Positions 6,870-13,206 of a DNA stretch of 13,248 nucleotides are shown here, piece after piece (position 1 is the first letter of the stretch; every line of letters starts with the position of its first letter). The stretch is from positions 1 to 13,248 of the forward strand of contig JAZQEH010000064.1 in the NCBI GenBank assembly GCA_045538895.1, given 5' to 3'. Below the pieces are notes generated by a model. That model was given only the letters and a program-made list of their open reading frames with translations, was not told where the DNA came from and ran no database searches. Source of the DNA: UMGS902 sp045538895 (GTDB lineage Bacteria; Bacillota; Clostridia; Oscillospirales; CAG-272). The translations under genes and the position numbers were made by a program.

Positions 6870-8596
6870 TTGGTGTATTCTGTGTATTTTTCTCTGTAGA
6901 ACTCGCTGTCACTTCTGATAAGATTAAGCGATTCGTGCAGATTCATATTCTGCTCCTTTGTATCCATAACACATCCTGCTATGTTGGAGCAATGGTCGGA
7001 AACTCTTTCCATATTGGTAATAAGGTCGCTCCAGACAAAGCCTGCCTCAATGCCGCAATCGCCCACACGTAAACGGTCGATATGCCTTGAACGCAAAAGC
7101 TCTTTCATTCTGTCAATAACCTGTTCGAGAGGTTCAACGAGATTTGCCTGTTCTGTATTGTTATCAACAAATGCGCTGTATGCGAGCATTACTATTTCCT
7201 CAGTGGCCTTGCAGAGCGAATTCATTTCTGCTTTTGCACTTTCCGAAAATGAAATGCCCTTGTCACGCATTTCTTCGGCGGATTCAAGGATGTTTACCGC
7301 GTGGTCGGAAATGCGTTCAAAGTCACCGATGGCTTTAAGAAGCATGGATGCTGTTGCACCCTCCGTTTCGTTGAGCTGTTTTGTGCTGAGTTTAACAAGA
7401 TAACTTCCGATTACGTCTTCAAGGCGGTCGGTTTTATCCTCGGCTTTACGTATGGCTTCTGCTTTCGCTTTGTCGTATGCGTTAAGACATTCTACGCTGA
7501 TTTTTAATGACTCGGTAGCGATTTTCGCCATGTTGCATGTGAGATTGTATGCACATTCGAGAGCGATTGCAGGAGTTGAGAGAAGTCTTTCGTCAAGCTC
7601 GGAGGTTTTTTCAATCTGTTCGTTGTCGGGGATGAGCTTGTATGCAAGCTTTTCAAGGAGTCCTGACATCGGGAGCAGAAGCAGAGTACATACGAGGTTA
7701 AAGATTGAGTGTGCGGTTGCAATGCCTGCGTGTGTTGCGGCATCATCAAGAAGTGCGGGAGCAAATATTGCTTTTGCCACGGCAAATGCACAAAGGCAAA
7801 AAACCGTACCGATAACGTTGAAGGACAAATGCACAAGTGCCGCACGTCTTGCATTTTTAGTTGTTCCGACAGATGAGAGAATGGCGGTGATACACGTGCC
7901 GATGTTCTGTCCCATAATAATCGGGATCGCCGCACCGTAAGAAACTGCACCGGTTGCCGCAAGTGCTTGCAGAATGCCGACGGATGCAGAGCTTGACTGA
8001 ATGACAGCGGTAAGAATGGCGCCGACAATAACACCGAGAATGGGGTTCTTGAACATGACGAACATTTCCTGAAATGCGGGAATATCCTTAAGTCCCGAAA
8101 CTGCATCGGTCATGGTTTCCATACCGAACATAAGCGTTGCAAAGCCGAGAAGAACGATACCGATATCCTTTTTCTTGTTGCTCTTTGTAAACATTACAAA
8201 GATAATGCCGATAAGTGCAAGGACGGGAGTAAACGAAGATGGCTTCAGAAGCTTAAGGAATATATTGCTGCCTTCTATACCGCTGAGGCTTAAGATCCAT
8301 GCAGTAACCGTGGTGCCGATGTTTGCACCCATGATAACGTGAATTGCCTGCTTTAAGGTCATAAGCTTTGAGTTTACAAAGCCGACAACCATAACCGTTG
8401 TAGCGGAGGAGCTTTGAATTATAGCGGTAACGCCAAGACCTGTGAGAAGACCTGCAAGCTTGCCCGTGGTGAGCTTGCCAATCATAATCTCAAGCTTGCC
8501 GCCTGCACTTCTTTCCAGTGCATCGCCCATGAGATTCATTCCGAAAAGGAATAAACACAGTCCGCCGATAAGCGTAAGTACGTCAAAAATATCCAT
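6848..8596 (-). CDS. Na/Pi cotransporter family protein with C-terminal PhoU domain
   Basis: This 582-residue membrane protein is of the NaPi-II-like (NptA/YjbB) family, which moves phosphate with sodium; bacterial members can import or export. The first 315 residues are hydrophobic and hold two inverted repeats, each with the QSSS transport motif (QSSSATT at 61-67, QSSSAS at 200-205) and a following NIGT motif (92-95, 231-234). From about 345 the protein is a PhoU-like helical domain with FERISDHAVNI (426-436) and MERVSDHCSNIA (529-540). The ATG at 8596 has GAGGTG five bases upstream. It is a single-gene unit between two terminators, with a Pho-box promoter like that of pstS, so it is probably induced by phosphate starvation. 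Direction of transport cannot be read from the sequence. Confidence 0.93.
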   Translation of the reverse strand: MDIFDVLTLIGGLCLFLFGMNLMGDALERSAGGKLEIMIGKLTTGKLAGLLTGLGVTAIIQSSSATTVMVVGFVNSKLMTLKQAIHVIMGANIGTTVTAWILSLSGIEGSNIFLKLLKPSSFTPVLALIGIIFVMFTKSNKKKDIGIVLLGFATLMFGMETMTDAVSGLKDIPAFQEMFVMFKNPILGVIVGAILTAVIQSSSASVGILQALAATGAVSYGAAIPIIMGQNIGTCITAILSSVGTTKNARRAALVHLSFNVIGTVFCLCAFAVAKAIFAPALLDDAATHAGIATAHSIFNLVCTLLLLPMSGLLEKLAYKLIPDNEQIEKTSELDERLLSTPAIALECAYNLTCNMAKIATESLKISVECLNAYDKAKAEAIRKAEDKTDRLEDVIGSYLVKLSTKQLNETEGATASMLLKAIGDFERISDHAVNILESAEEMRDKGISFSESAKAEMNSLCKATEEIVMLAYSAFVDNNTEQANLVEPLEQVIDRMKELLRSRHIDRLRVGDCGIEAGFVWSDLITNMERVSDHCSNIAGCVMDTKEQNMNLHESLNLIRSDSEFYREKYTEYTKKYLSFV

Positions 8597-8627
8597 TTTT
8601 ACACCTCGTGTTTTAATAGTCGGTTCT

Positions 8628-8683
8628 ATTTTACATTCAGGGTGTAAAATCGGTAATCACGTTGATGTAAAATCTATGTAAAA
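8628..8683 (-). promoter_or_regulatory. PhoB-dependent promoter of the Na/Pi cotransporter gene
   Basis: TTTTAC boxes lie at 8683-8678, 8672-8667 and 8649-8644, and TAAAAT at 8633-8628. The spacings of 5, 17 and 10 bases equal those of the pstS promoter. An intervening TTAC core at 8656-8653 also keeps its place. The stretch GRTTACSGATTTTACA is common to both promoters, and AACC follows the -10 at the same offset. Start of transcription would be near 8621, about 25 bases before the ATG. Confidence 0.8.
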
Positions 8684-8686
8684 TTT

Positions 8687-8716
8687 AAAAACCGTCATCG
8701 TAAGATGACGGTTTTT
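8687..8716 (-). terminator. Terminator of the dehydrogenase (pgk-tpiA side) unit
   Basis: A perfect 13-bp stem, 8687-8699 with 8704-8716, core ACCGTCATC/GATGACGGT, closes a 4-base loop. Its minus-strand 3' arm ends in TTTTT and runs on as AAATTTTAC, the last six bases being the first Pho box of the next promoter. The stem is the same as in the pho operon terminator at 158-187. Confidence 0.88.
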
Positions 8717-8720
8717 GTTT

Positions 8721-8751
8721 AATGAATAATGAATAATGAATAATGAATAAT
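8721..8751. repeat. Tandem heptanucleotide repeat (AATGAAT)4
   Basis: Four exact copies of AATGAAT run from 8721 to 8748, followed by a partial AAT. They lie between the dehydrogenase stop and its terminator. They form no stem and no reading frame. Slipped-strand expansion between strains is plausible, but nothing shows a function. Confidence 0.85.
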
Positions 8752-8758
8752 TTTGGTT

Positions 8759-8780
8759 GAAAATCGCAGTAGCGATTTTC
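8759..8780 (-). other. Hairpin downstream of the dehydrogenase gene
   Basis: GAAAATCGC (8759-8767) and GCGATTTTC (8772-8780) form a perfect 9-bp stem with a 4-base loop, 10 bases after the stop codon. The minus-strand sequence after it (AACCAAAATT) is not a proper T-run. It may protect the 3' end or be a dispersed repeat next to the heptamer array. The better terminator is at 8687-8716. Confidence 0.5.
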
Positions 8781-8790
8781 TTCATATATA

Positions 8791-9924
8791 TTAATAGTTG
8801 CCGGCAAACATCTTGTCGGTCTTAACAGCGTCTGCATGTGCGCCGAAGTACTTCTTCGGGTTGATGCCAACGAAGTTTGCAAACTCAACCATCTCACGGA
8901 GAGTGTTGATGTTTACGGGAGCACCCTCTTTCATGATGCGAGCGGTGTTTTCAACCTCTTTTTCACCGTGGGTGTAGATACGGGGCTGGCCTTCTGCCTT
9001 GGGAGAGTTGCGGAGGTCATTTAAGTATGTAGAAAGATGTTCCTTGATAGCAGCAGGATCGCCGAAGTTCTTGGGGTCGATAGCGATAAAGCCGTGGCAG
9101 ATACCGCTCTTGCCGTTCTGCATGGTGTAGTTGGAGGTTGTACCCATCGAGAGGATGGAGCAGAAGATTTCGCAAATCATGCCGTAGCCGTAGCCCTTGT
9201 GGCTGCCGAGCTGCTCGGTGTTGCCGCCGAGAGGCATAATGCCGCCGCCGTTCTTTGCAACGATGTTGGAAAGAACATCGGGAGCATCGGTGGATGCGTT
9301 ACCGTCTTTGTTGAGTGCCCAGCCTTCGGGAAGGGGCTTTTCAGCCTTGTTGTACATTTCGAGCTTGCCACGTGTAACAACGGTGGTGGAAGCATCAAAG
9401 AAGAAGTCATAGGGATCTGCAGGCATTGCGATAGCAATGGGGTTAGAACCGAGCATTGCGAGCTTGCCGAACGTAGGAACCATGATAGCTTCAGAGTTTG
9501 TGAAAGCAAGACCGATAAGACCTGCATCACAAGCCATCTTTGCATAGTAGCCTGCAATACCGAAGTGGTTGGAGTTCTTTACGGAAACGATACCAACGCC
9601 GCTTCTCTTTGCCTTTTTAATAGCCATCTGCATTGCCTTGTGGCCGACAACCTGACCCATAGAGTCGTGTGCGTCGATTACTGCACTTGTCTTGCTCTCG
9701 TGAACGACCTCGGGCTTTGCGTGAACGTCGATAAGGCCCTTTTCGATACCCTTGTGGTAACGAACAAGACGCTGCATACCGTGGGACTCAATGCCGAACT
9801 TGTCGCTCATGAGAAGCACGTCAGTGATGATGCGGCATTCCTTTTTGTTGAAACCGAGCTTCTTGAATGCGGTCATGCAAAAATCGTCAAGAAGCGGTAT
9901 GGGAAGATAAACATACTCTGCCAT
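8791..9924 (-). CDS. Malate/L-lactate dehydrogenase family oxidoreductase (Ldh_2)
   Basis: This 377-residue cytoplasmic NAD(P)-dependent 2-hydroxyacid dehydrogenase belongs to the MDH/LDH2 family, which is unrelated to the usual Rossmann-fold lactate dehydrogenases. Family marks are the SHG motif with the presumed catalytic His48 followed by Arg52, NSNHFG (117-122), GSNPIAIAMP (159-168), and SHKGYG (241-246). The ATG at 9924 has AGGAG nine bases upstream. Length is usual for the family. It follows tpiA by 116 bases with a hairpin between, and is probably read at least partly from the pgk promoter. Members reduce pyruvate, oxaloacetate or related 2-ketoacids (diketogulonate, ureidoglycolate), so the substrate cannot be fixed. 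The setting suggests reoxidation of glycolytic NADH. Confidence 0.9.
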   Translation of the reverse strand: MAEYVYLPIPLLDDFCMTAFKKLGFNKKECRIITDVLLMSDKFGIESHGMQRLVRYHKGIEKGLIDVHAKPEVVHESKTSAVIDAHDSMGQVVGHKAMQMAIKKAKRSGVGIVSVKNSNHFGIAGYYAKMACDAGLIGLAFTNSEAIMVPTFGKLAMLGSNPIAIAMPADPYDFFFDASTTVVTRGKLEMYNKAEKPLPEGWALNKDGNASTDAPDVLSNIVAKNGGGIMPLGGNTEQLGSHKGYGYGMICEIFCSILSMGTTSNYTMQNGKSGICHGFIAIDPKNFGDPAAIKEHLSTYLNDLRNSPKAEGQPRIYTHGEKEVENTARIMKEGAPVNINTLREMVEFANFVGINPKKYFGAHADAVKTDKMFAGNY

Positions 9925-9968
9925 TTTTATATTCTCCTGTAAAATTATGTTTTATTTTTAACAAATAA

Positions 9969-10014
9969 ATAAGCACCGCCATTGCACCGTAAATGGTGCC
10001 CTTACGGTGCTTAT
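9969..10014 (-). terminator. Branched hairpin after tpiA, likely partial terminator
   Basis: ATAAGCACCG (9969-9978) pairs perfectly with CGGTGCTTAT (10005-10014). Inside, either CCATT/AATGG (9979-9983/9992-9996) or GCACC/GGTGC (9984-9988/9995-9999) can pair, and these overlap, so two folds exclude each other. On the minus strand TTATTTGTT follows. The T-run is broken, so some read-through into the dehydrogenase gene is plausible. Confidence 0.6.
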
Positions 10015-10040
10015 CGAGTTTTAAATTAGTTGGTGTCGCC

Positions 10041-10799
10041 TTACTGTGCGGCAGTAACGATTGCGGTGAATGCATCGGTCTTGAGCGAAGCACCGCCGAT
10101 AAGACCGCCGTCGATGTTCTCCTTTGCGAGGAGGTCAGCAGCGTTCTTGTCATTCATGCTTCCGCCGTACTGAATGATGATTTCCTTTGCAGCATCATCG
10201 CCGTAGAGCTTTGCAACGGTTGCACGGATCACGCCGCAGGTTTCGTCAGCCTGCTCAGGGGTAGCAGTAAGACCTGTGCCGATTGCCCAAACGGGTTCGT
10301 ATGCGATGATAACGTTCTTGAGGTCCTCACGGCTGATGCCTGCAAGGTCAAGCTTTGTCTGCATAGCAACAACCTCGTCGGTGATGCCGGCCTGTCTTGC
10401 TTCGAGCATTTCGCCAACGCAAAGCAGAACCTTAAGACCGCGGGAGAGGGCAGCCTTTGTACGCTTGTTAACGGTTTCGTCGGTTTCGCCGAAATACTGA
10501 CGGCGTTCGCTGTGACCGATTACAACGTATTCGGTGCCGATTTCCTTAAGCATGTCTGCACTAACTTCACCTGTGTACGCACCCTTTTCTTCAAAGTGAA
10601 CGTTCTGTGCGCCGATGTGAATGTTTGTGCCCTTTGCCGCTTCAACTGCGGTAGCAATGTCAACAAAAGGAACGCAAAGCACGATGTCGCAGTTGTCCTT
10701 GCCCTTTACCATAGGTGCAAGGGCGGTGATGAATTCTTTAGTCTGTGCAGGAGTCTGGTTCATTTTCCAGTTGCCTGCGATTACATAACGTCTACTCAT
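10041..10799 (-). CDS. tpiA: Triosephosphate isomerase
   Basis: This 252-residue glycolytic enzyme interconverts dihydroxyacetone phosphate and glyceraldehyde 3-phosphate. AGNWKMN near the amino end gives Lys12. The catalytic His96 is in VIGHSERR and the catalytic Glu168 in AYEPVWAIGTG. The phosphate-binding IQYGGSM motif is present. The start at 10799 is set by homology: MSRRYVIAGNWKMN is where the family begins. The frame stays open 36 codons further upstream, but those codons translate the hairpin repeat at 10821-10892 (GRGLAP.., GGSKPPPY) and are not enzyme. I see no good ribosome site before the ATG, unlike every neighbour except coupled ones. It lies 160 bases after pgk. The gene uses no TTA, CTA or TCA codons, consistent with high expression. 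Confidence 0.96.
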   Translation of the reverse strand: MSRRYVIAGNWKMNQTPAQTKEFITALAPMVKGKDNCDIVLCVPFVDIATAVEAAKGTNIHIGAQNVHFEEKGAYTGEVSADMLKEIGTEYVVIGHSERRQYFGETDETVNKRTKAALSRGLKVLLCVGEMLEARQAGITDEVVAMQTKLDLAGISREDLKNVIIAYEPVWAIGTGLTATPEQADETCGVIRATVAKLYGDDAAKEIIIQYGGSMNDKNAADLLAKENIDGGLIGGASLKTDAFTAIVTAAQ

Positions 10800-10820
10800 T
10801 TTTATAATGTGACCGAACAT

Positions 10821-10892
10821 GTAGGGCGGGGGCTTGCTCCCGCCGTGAAATTCAACAAAATATACCGTGGCGGGAGCAAGCCCCCGCCCTAC
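10821..10892. repeat. GTAGGGCGGGGG hairpin repeat between pgk and tpiA
   Basis: Perfect 24-bp arms (10821-10844 and 10869-10892), beginning GTAGGGCGGGGG, surround a 24-base AT-richer loop. On RNA this would be a very stable hairpin. It is of the GTAGGG..CCCTAC type that I recall as scattered through gut Clostridia genomes. It has no T-run, so it is not a classical terminator. It sits in an apparent operon just 21 bases from the tpiA start codon and may dampen or protect the message. Confidence 0.85.
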
Positions 10893-10959
10893 GGTATTGT
10901 ATATCACGATTGATAGTCCAAAGCTTTTGCTCGGTCGTTATCCTTTCTTTTGGAGTGGC

Positions 10960-12156
10960 TTATTTGTCCTGGAGGCAAGCAATACCGGGAAGTACAAGAC
11001 CTTCGAGGAATTCGAGGGATGCACCGCCACCGGTGGAAATGTGAGTGATTTCGCTTGCAAAGCCGAGCTGTTCGCATGCTGCAGCACTGTCGCCGCCGCC
11101 TACGATGGTGATAGCATCGCTTTCAGCGAGTGCCTTTGCAACAGAGATAGTACCCTTTGCGAGAGTGGGGTTTTCAAATACGCCCATAGGACCGTTCCAA
11201 ACAACAGTCTTTGCACTCTTTGCAGCGGAAGCATAGAGTTCCATTGTCTTTGTACCGATGTCAAGACCTTCCATATCAGCAGGGATAGCATCGGAGGGAA
11301 CAACCTTTACATCAACGGGAGCGTCGATGGGGTCGGGGAAGGAAGCAGCAACGGTGGTATCAACGGGGAGAAGAAGCTTAACACCGTTTTCTTCTGCCTT
11401 CTTCATCATGTCCTTGCAGTAGTCGATCTTCTCTTCGTCGAGGAGGGACTTACCAACGCCGTAGCCCTTAGCTGCGAGGAATGTGTAAGCCATACCGCCG
11501 CCGATGATAAGAGTGTCAACCTTGGAAAGGAGGTTGTTGATAACGTTGAGCTTATCCTTAACCTTTGCACCGCCGAGGATAGCAACAAAGGGACGCTCGG
11601 GGTTAGCGAGAGCCTTGCCCATGATGCCGATTTCCTTCTGGATGAGGTAACCGCAAACTGCGGGGAGGTAGTCAGCAACACCTGCGGTGGTTGCGTGTGC
11701 GCGGTGTGCAGTACCGAAAGCATCGTTAACGTAAACTTCAGCCATAGAAGCGAGTTCCTTTGCAAACTCGGGGTCGTTCTTCTCCTCACGTGCGTCGAAA
11801 CGAACGTTTTCAAGGAGCATTGCCTGACCTTCCTTAAGAGCCGCAGCCTTTGCCTTTGCATCTTCGCCTACGATATCCTTTGCAAGCTCAACGGTCTGAC
11901 CGAGAAGCTCGGTGAGGCGAGCGGCAACGGGAGCGAGGGAGTACTTGGGGTTAACTTCGCCCTTGGGCTTACCCATGTGAGAGCAGAGGATAACCTTTGC
12001 GCCCTCTGCGAGAAGATACTTGATGGTGGGGAGAGCTTCAACGATTCTCTTGTCGGAAGTGATCTTGCCTTCCTTGAGCGGAACGTTAAAGTCGCAGCGA
12101 ACAAGCACTTTTTTGCCCTTAACGGCAACGTCTTCGATTGTTTTCTTGTTATACAT
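10960..12156 (-). CDS. pgk: Phosphoglycerate kinase
   Basis: This 398-residue cytoplasmic enzyme makes ATP from 1,3-bisphosphoglycerate. Recognised stretches are RCDFNVPL (20-27), SHMGKPKG (59-66, with Lys63 where many homologues have Arg), LLENVRF (114-120), HRAHATTAGV (151-160), ILGGAKVKDKL (193-203), WNGPMGVFE (320-328), GGGDS (353-357) and TGGGAS (375-380). All substrate and nucleotide loops are present and the length is standard. I start at the ATG at 12156, with AAAGGAG 11 bases upstream. The in-frame GTG at 12168 lies within that site. Codon use supports this: the gene lacks TTA, CTA and TCA, while the would-be leader has a TCA. No gap gene lies beside it. Confidence 0.98.
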   Translation of the reverse strand: MYNKKTIEDVAVKGKKVLVRCDFNVPLKEGKITSDKRIVEALPTIKYLLAEGAKVILCSHMGKPKGEVNPKYSLAPVAARLTELLGQTVELAKDIVGEDAKAKAAALKEGQAMLLENVRFDAREEKNDPEFAKELASMAEVYVNDAFGTAHRAHATTAGVADYLPAVCGYLIQKEIGIMGKALANPERPFVAILGGAKVKDKLNVINNLLSKVDTLIIGGGMAYTFLAAKGYGVGKSLLDEEKIDYCKDMMKKAEENGVKLLLPVDTTVAASFPDPIDAPVDVKVVPSDAIPADMEGLDIGTKTMELYASAAKSAKTVVWNGPMGVFENPTLAKGTISVAKALAESDAITIVGGGDSAAACEQLGFASEITHISTGGGASLEFLEGLVLPGIACLQDK

Positions 12157-12211
12157 TGAAATGTACACTCCTTTATATTAATTTGTAATAAACAAAATTC
12201 ATCCACCTTTT

Positions 12212-12240
12212 AATATACCACATACTTTTGAGAATATCAA
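12212..12240 (-). promoter_or_regulatory. Sigma-A promoter of pgk
   Basis: On the minus strand TTGATA (12240-12235), a 17-base spacer and TATATT (12217-12212), with TGG just before the -10 as in extended promoters. This is close to the vegetative consensus. The start would be near 12205, leaving about 49 bases before the ATG. It probably drives pgk, tpiA and in part the dehydrogenase. Confidence 0.8.
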
Positions 12241-12273
12241 CATAATTTGTTAATTTTTTGGCATAAAAAAGTG

Positions 12274-12302
12274 TTTACTTTTTCTGTGAAATAGATTAGA
12301 AT
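12274..12302 (+). promoter_or_regulatory. Probable promoter of the methyltransferase gene
   Basis: TTTACT (12274-12279), a 17-base spacer and TAGAAT (12297-12302) lie 24 bases before the ATG. The hexamers are fair rather than perfect. It is divergent from the pgk promoter, with 33 bases between the two -35 elements. Confidence 0.6.
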
Positions 12303-12325
12303 AAAGAAGACACGGAGGTGATACA

Positions 12326-13084
12326 ATGACCGACAATTATTTTGCACTTTCAAAGGTGTACGATAAACTCAATGCCGACCTTGATTATACGGCATGGGCG
12401 GAATATATCGACAAGAAAATCAAGGCACACTCGGACATTTCCGTTTCGCTTGTGCTTGACCTTTGCTGCGGCACGGGCGCAATGACGCTTGAGCTTGACA
12501 GAATGGGCTATGATATGACGGGCATTGACCTCTCCCCCGAGATGCTTGACATCGCAAGGCAAAAGGCAATGGAAAAGGGACGTGCGGACAATATCCTTTT
12601 TCTCTGTCAGGATATGTGTGAGTTCGAGCTTTACGGTACGGTTCAGGCGGTTGTAAGCTGCCTTGATTCATTGAATCACCTTGATTCAAAGGCGGATTTA
12701 AAAAGGGTGTTTGATCTTGTGCATAACTACCTCGAAAAAGGCGGACTGTTCATGTTTGACCTCAATTCGCCGTATAAATTTAAAAATATTTACGGCACAA
12801 ATGCCTACGTGCTCGAGGACGAGGGCATCTATTGCGGATGGCAGAATATTTACGATAAGGATAGCCGCATCTGCGATTTTTATACAAGCGTGTTTACCGT
12901 GAATGAGGACGGTACGTATTCACGGTATGACGATTATGAGCGAGAGTATTGCTTTACGAGGCAAGAGGTTGAAGCTCTGCTTAAAAAGTGCGGCTTCGAG
13001 ATAGTTTCGGTTGACGGCGATATTGATGAAACCCCCGTCGAAAAGGACACGGAAAGATTTTATTTTACGGTCAAGAGAAGATAA
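12326..13084 (+). CDS. Class I SAM-dependent methyltransferase (YqeM-like)
   Basis: This 252-residue soluble protein is predicted to transfer a methyl group from S-adenosylmethionine to an unknown acceptor. Motif I VLDLCCGTGAMT (43-54) and the acidic loop GIDLSPEMLD (66-75) form the cofactor site; CLDSLNHL (112-119) and FMFDLNSPYKF (142-152) match the later motifs of the YqeM-like group in Firmicutes. The ATG has a near-perfect GGAGGTGA at 12314-12321. It is the only plus-strand gene here and ends before a terminator, so it looks single-gene. The usual neighbours of yqeM (rsfS, nadD, comE genes) are not in the window. The substrate is unknown. Confidence 0.88.
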   Translation: MTDNYFALSKVYDKLNADLDYTAWAEYIDKKIKAHSDISVSLVLDLCCGTGAMTLELDRMGYDMTGIDLSPEMLDIARQKAMEKGRADNILFLCQDMCEFELYGTVQAVVSCLDSLNHLDSKADLKRVFDLVHNYLEKGGLFMFDLNSPYKFKNIYGTNAYVLEDEGIYCGWQNIYDKDSRICDFYTSVFTVNEDGTYSRYDDYEREYCFTRQEVEALLKKCGFEIVSVDGDIDETPVEKDTERFYFTVKRR

Positions 13085-13125
13085 ATTATTGTTTATGAGA
13101 TGAAACGCCGCTAATCGGCTACCCC

Positions 13126-13168
13126 TCATCAGTCAGCTCCGCTGACAGCTTCCCCCAAGGGGGAAGCC
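13126..13168. repeat. Second copy of the CAGTCAGC..GCTGACAGCT repeat family
   Basis: GTCAGC (13132-13137) pairs with GCTGAC (13141-13146), and CTTCCCC pairs with GGGGAAG at 13149-13166. The block matches bases 83-103 of the left-end element, apart from two missing bases in the loop, and is again followed by a second GC-rich hairpin and AAGCC-like end. It looks like half of the left-end element. Confidence 0.65.
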
Positions 13169-13179
13169 TAAAAATTTGT

Positions 13180-13206
13180 AAAAAAGACGGGTTCCCCGGC
13201 TTTTTT
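13180..13206 (+). terminator. Terminator downstream of the methyltransferase gene
   Basis: AAAAAAG (13180-13186) pairs with CTTTTTT (13200-13206), and CGGG (13188-13191) with CCCG (13195-13198), with one A-G mismatch between them and a TTC loop. The 3' arm ends in six T. It lies about 95 bases past the stop, just after the repeat. The symmetric A/T flanks could also serve a converging gene from the right. Confidence 0.75.

Noticed and set aside
9037..9942. Plus-strand open frame opposite the dehydrogenase gene
   Set aside because: It is in register with the sense gene and stops at the single TTA codon on one side; no ribosome site or family motif.
9939..9944. Single TTTTAC upstream of the dehydrogenase gene as a Pho box
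   Set aside because: It is a lone hexamer overlapping the ribosome site, with no second box or suitably spaced -10.
9993..10913. Long plus-strand open frame opposite tpiA
   Set aside because: Same cause as for pgk: in register with tpiA, with composition of a reversed protein and no initiation signals.
10893..10959. Internal promoter between pgk and tpiA
   Set aside because: TTGGAC and TACAAT are present near 10894-10923 but only 14 bases apart, too short for a vegetative promoter.
10867..12159. Long plus-strand open frame opposite pgk
   Set aside because: It is in codon register with pgk, lacks a ribosome site and has no recognisable motif. It arises because pgk avoids TTA, CTA and TCA codons.
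12157..12168. Upstream GTG start for pgk
   Set aside because: It falls inside the AAAGGAG ribosome site and would add four residues not seen in the family.
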